From: Polaribacter dokdonensis
Lineage (GTDB): Bacteria; Bacteroidota; Bacteroidia; Flavobacteriales; Flavobacteriaceae
DNA: 64,000 nucleotides
Reading direction: 5' to 3'
Assembly (NCBI RefSeq): GCF_024362345.1
Contig: NZ_CP101505.1
Coordinates: 144,001-208,000 of the forward strand
The position numbers were made by a program, and so were the translations under genes. Each line of letters opens with the position of its first letter. The stretch's first letter is position 1. The notes under the pieces are model-generated. The model saw nothing but the letters and a program-made list of their open reading frames with translations, did no database searches and was not told the origin of the DNA. Shown one piece after another: positions 61,342 to 64,000 of this stretch.

Positions 61342-61848
61342 ATGGTTCCTAAAAATGAGTATGCTCCGTATTTTGAGCAATATCTGCAGTTGGTAGATCA
61401 AGAGAAATATATAGTAGAAAATTTAATAGAATCACAAAAAGAGTTTGATGCTACCTTAAGAAATTTAGATGCTTCCAAACACAATTTTGCTTATGAAGAA
61501 GGCAAATGGACCCTTAAAGAATTAGTACAACATACCATAGATACTGAGCGCGTTTTTACATATAGAGCTCTATGTTTTGCAAGAAATGATAAAACAGATT
61601 TACCTGGTTTTGATCAAGACATTTTTACTCATAATGACAATTCTAATGAAAGAAAATTCGAAGATTTATTGAATGAAATGAAAGTTGTTAGAGTGAGTTC
61701 TATTGCTCTATTTAAAAGTTTTCCTGATGAAGTTTTGAAAAGAATTGGTGTAGCTTCTAATAATAAGATGTCTGTGAGAGCATTAGGTTATTTATTTTCT
61801 GGCCATCAATTACATCATTTAAACATAGTTAAAGAAAGATATTTGTAA
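61342..61848 (+). CDS. DinB-family protein
   Basis: The 168-residue protein has GKWTLKELVQHTIDTERVFTYRAL and GYLFSGHQLHHLNIVKERY, giving the three-His DinB metal site. DinB proteins are four-helix bundles, often thiol-dependent transferases; the substrate is unknown. Encoded 24 bp ahead of a 74-residue protein. Confidence 0.9.
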   Translation: MVPKNEYAPYFEQYLQLVDQEKYIVENLIESQKEFDATLRNLDASKHNFAYEEGKWTLKELVQHTIDTERVFTYRALCFARNDKTDLPGFDQDIFTHNDNSNERKFEDLLNEMKVVRVSSIALFKSFPDEVLKRIGVASNNKMSVRALGYLFSGHQLHHLNIVKERYL

Positions 61849-61872
61849 CTTTACAGTCTATATTTTATAAGC

Positions 61873-62097
61873 ATGGAATTACCAAAATTTTTATTAGCAG
61901 ATAATAGTAACTACCCAGAAGACATTTTTGTTCTACATACAGAATTTCCGAGATTTATGATAAATCTAAAAGATGATGAAGTAGAGTGGTTTGAAGATTT
62001 GACAGGTGAGAATGAAGAAGATATTGCTACAGAATTAGCTGTTTTAATGGATAAAGCAGGTGAATTCTATGATGAAGAAATGAAAAAATATGAATAA
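61873..62097 (+). CDS. Conserved small acidic protein (74 aa)
   Basis: The protein reads MELPKFLLADNSNYPEDIFV, then LHTEFPRFMINLKDDEVEWF and an acidic helix to the end (DLTGENEEDIATELAVLMDKA). I recognise it as a type of small protein seen near DinB genes in flavobacteria but know no function. No motif beyond an acidic helix is evident. Co-directional with the DinB gene, probably co-transcribed. Confidence 0.75.
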   Translation: MELPKFLLADNSNYPEDIFVLHTEFPRFMINLKDDEVEWFEDLTGENEEDIATELAVLMDKAGEFYDEEMKKYE

Positions 62098-62136
62098 AAA
62101 AAGCCCAATTTAGTTACTTAAAACTAATATTGGGCT
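62095..62136 (-). terminator. Terminator after the secreted hypothetical protein
   Basis: AGCCCAAT and ATTGGGCT, with an inner TAGTT/AACTA pair, form a stem from 62102 to 62136. On the minus strand it is followed by TTTTTTT. It ends the 62156-62500 gene. Confidence 0.8.
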
Positions 62137-62155
62137 CCAACTAACCAACCAGTTG

Positions 62156-62500
62156 TTATTTTATTTTAAGGGTTACTGGTACTTTGTAAATTTCACCTTT
62201 TTTGGCTCCTACAGCATTTAATTTTTTATAGTTTAATTTACTTTTTACGTAAGTATTAAACTCTGTTTGATTACTATCTACAGTTAAAACAACGAGTTCG
62301 TTCTGTTTGTTAATCATAAATGAAACTTCTACTTTTTCTGCTTTTTTAAATTCAATTGGAATTTTCTTACCTAACATAGAAACAATTTCTGTTCTAAGTT
62401 CTTTGGTTACTTTTGAAGGGTTTTTCTCTGATGCTGATGTAGCAAATACAGTTGATAAACTAATAGCGAAGATGGCAATGATTGATTTTAAATTTCTCAT
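62156..62500 (-). CDS. Secreted small protein, unknown function
   Basis: The 114-residue protein has a signal peptide (SIIAIFAISLSTVFATSASE). A strand-helix-strand part follows: ELRTEIVSMLGKKIPIEFKKAEKVEVSFMINKQNELVVLTVDS, then TEFNTYVKSKLNYKKLNAVGAKKGEIYKVPVTLKI. The layout faintly resembles a TonB C-terminal domain, but the TonB region itself is missing. Related short secreted proteins are common in flavobacteria. Function unknown. Confidence 0.75.
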   Translation of the reverse strand: MRNLKSIIAIFAISLSTVFATSASEKNPSKVTKELRTEIVSMLGKKIPIEFKKAEKVEVSFMINKQNELVVLTVDSNQTEFNTYVKSKLNYKKLNAVGAKKGEIYKVPVTLKIK

Positions 62501-62655
62501 AATAAGTGTGTTAAGTTAAACGTATACCAATAAGACTTGATAGTTTTAAAAACGTTTCAACAAAAAGAAGGCTTTAATATAATCTTAACATCATTTAACT
62601 GAAATTAAGAATAAAAAGCCTTTTTATTAAGAAATTTTAAGATGTTTGTTAACGA

Positions 62656-64000
62656 CTATTTTGCTTTCTCTACCAGCTCTATTTTATTGAGCGTGGTTTT
62701 TGTGGTGAAAACTCCATAATTAATAGTTACGTTTTTACGGTCTATTTTATCAATAGTACCTACAGAGTTAGAATCTATAATTCTTACTCTATCATTTAAC
62801 TTATAAATGTATTCAGATTTAGCTTTTGCAATTTTTGCCTCTTCTATTTTCTTTTCTTTTCTAACCTCTACAACTTTTTCTAATACTTCTTTCTCTACTT
62901 TTTTTATGACCTCTTGTATTTGTTTTTCTACAACCTTGGCTTTTTGTTTCTGAGATTTGGTTTTAGGTTTTAATGGATTTTTCTTAGCATATTTTACCTT
63001 TTCATCTGCTACCCATTTATTAAAACTAGTATTTAATTGCTTTTTATTATTGGTTTGAAAGTATTTGTTTAGCAATTCATTAATCTTTCTACCAATAGAA
63101 AGCATTTTTTGATTTTTATCGTACAGTTCTTGAAAGCCAGATAATTTTTCTTGTATTCTAAGTTCCTTTTCTTGTAAACTTTCTAAATGCTCTTTTCCTT
63201 TTTCTTTTTGACTTTCTAAACTATCAGACGTTTTTTGTAAACGATTTCTTTCTTTCTGTAATTTAGAAATGGTTTTATCTAAACGTACCTTTTCTGTTTC
63301 AACTCGTTTTTTAGCTTTATTAATTAAACTAAAAGGAATACCATTTTTCTGTGCAACTTCAAAAGTGAACGAACTACCTGCTTGCCCTATAAAAAGCTTG
63401 TATAAGGGTTCTAAAGTACGTTCATCAAACTGCATATTTGCATTGGTAACATTGTCTAACTCATTGGCTAATACTTTTAGGTTAGAGTAGTGCGTAGTTA
63501 TAATTCCGAATGCTTTTTTATGATAAAACTCTTCTAAAAAAATTTCTGCTAAAGCTCCACCCAATTCAGGATCTGAACCTGTACCAAACTCATCTATCAA
63601 AAACAAGGTATTCTCATTGCATTTTCTTAGAAAGTAACGCATGTTTTTTAGGCGATAACTATAAGTACTTAATTGATTTTCTATAGATTGATTATCTCCA
63701 ATATCAGTTAAAACTGTATCAAAAATATAAGTTTCACTTCTCTCATCAACAGGAATTAAAATTCCACTCTGTACCATTATTTGCAGTAAACCAATAGTTT
63801 TTAGGGTGATACTTTTACCACCAGCATTTGGCCCAGAAATAACAATTATTTGCTGTTGTTCATCTAAATGAATGGTTTGCGAAACTGTATTTATTTTTTG
63901 TTCCTTATTTTTTTTCCATAAAATAGGATGATAAGCATCCTTAAAAAATATCTTCTTGTTTTTAGATATTTTTGGTAAAATAGCATCCATATCTTTTGCA
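62656..64000 (-). CDS. mutS2: MutS2-family ATPase without Smr domain (N-terminus beyond right edge)
   Basis: The visible 447 residues (including residues beyond the ATG at 63990, which is internal since AKD precedes it) contain Walker A ISGPNAGGKSITLKT, FGTGSDPELGGALAE, and STHYSNLKVLA-like TTHYSNLKVLA, then a coiled-coil-rich middle. The C-terminus is a lysine/glutamate-rich helix followed by a small KOW-like domain (YKLNDRVRIIDSNSVGTIDKIDRKNVTINYG) and no Smr nuclease domain. MutS2 elsewhere carries Smr and suppresses recombination or rescues stalled ribosomes; the Bacteroidota form lacks it. The gene runs off the right edge. Confidence 0.9.
   Translation of the reverse strand, partial: AKDMDAILPKISKNKKIFFKDAYHPILWKKNKEQKINTVSQTIHLDEQQQIIVISGPNAGGKSITLKTIGLLQIMVQSGILIPVDERSETYIFDTVLTDIGDNQSIENQLSTYSYRLKNMRYFLRKCNENTLFLIDEFGTGSDPELGGALAEIFLEEFYHKKAFGIITTHYSNLKVLANELDNVTNANMQFDERTLEPLYKLFIGQAGSSFTFEVAQKNGIPFSLINKAKKRVETEKVRLDKTISKLQKERNRLQKTSDSLESQKEKGKEHLESLQEKELRIQEKLSGFQELYDKNQKMLSIGRKINELLNKYFQTNNKKQLNTSFNKWVADEKVKYAKKNPLKPKTKSQKQKAKVVEKQIQEVIKKVEKEVLEKVVEVRKEKKIEEAKIAKAKSEYIYKLNDRVRIIDSNSVGTIDKIDRKNVTINYGVFTTKTTLNKIELVEKAK

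Noticed and set aside
62560..62632. Long-loop inverted repeat (GGCTTT...AAAGCC) downstream of mutS2
   Set aside because: The loop is about 45 nt and arms are short; not convincing as a terminator, though a T-rich segment follows on the minus strand.
1..64000. tRNA, rRNA, CRISPR, prophage or integron
   Set aside because: No tRNA-like cloverleaf, rRNA-like G+C-rich segment, repeat-spacer array, integrase or phage genes were recognised by eye; covariance searches would be the decisive test.

Overview
This window is a strongly A+T-rich chromosomal segment of a marine-type member of the Bacteroidota, most likely a Flavobacteriaceae close to Polaribacter or Tenacibaculum. The supporting signs are a type IX secretion sorting domain on a large laminarinase, promoter boxes of the TTG-N18to20-TAnnTTTG kind, almost no Shine-Dalgarno sequences, and family-typical genes (PUR-family protein, N-terminally extended NusB, DUF2795, DUF4097, SPFH-Arc operon). 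No rRNA, tRNA, CRISPR array, transposase or phage gene was found, and no gene-free stretch exceeds 300 bases. The organism call is inference from gene content.

Left part (1-8 kb): a truncated BNR/VPS10-like propeller protein; an outer-membrane barrel gene broken by a frameshift in a G run; a compact seven-gene minus-strand operon (SPFH protein, two tiny glycine-zipper membrane proteins, DUF4177, a PH-like membrane protein, a secreted alpha/beta hydrolase and an Arc-type repressor); then an S1/P1 nuclease, two thioredoxin-fold proteins and a membrane PAS protein without an output domain.

Central-left part (8-23 kb): a two-carbon and fatty-acid block. Two tandem long-chain acyl-CoA synthetases, yebC, pta-ackA and an acyl-CoA carboxylase beta subunit lie on the minus strand. 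A RamB/ScfR-like regulator faces the glyoxylate-shunt pair aceB-aceA across a 126-bp gap holding a perfect 14-bp palindrome. Together they would activate fatty acids, interconvert acetyl-CoA and acetate, and assimilate acetate.

Middle part (23-47 kb): an ABC-2 exporter pair; a menaquinone-linked cluster (hotdog thioesterase, membrane-anchored hydrolase, isochorismate synthase); a PUR-family protein; an MsbA-like exporter; the order nusB-DUF1573-yajC-ybbR-coaE; a two-component system; threonylcarbamoyl-AMP synthase; a glycosyltransferase; a stand-alone HsdR_N nuclease domain facing holA; M28 peptidase; a FecD/FecE-type transporter; rdgB; rlmH; nadC.

Right part (47-64 kb): hisS; folE; an ECF sigma/HEAT anti-sigma-like/DUF4097 operon; a 1580-residue secreted GH81 laminarinase; secA; small conserved genes; a PduO-type adenosyltransferase; a degenerate methyltransferase-like gene; DinB; and the C-terminal two thirds of MutS2. 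Three consecutive transcription units here end in the same terminator hairpin (arms CCGTTTAGAA/TTCTAAACGG).

Most of the window is conserved core genome. The points most worth a second look are the G-run frameshift, the overlapping SPFH operon with 11-bp-phased GATAT repeats, the repeated terminator family, the orphan nuclease beside holA, the output-less PAS sensor, the candidate leaderless promoters and the methyltransferase relic. I did not find a clear new multi-gene defence or mobile system.
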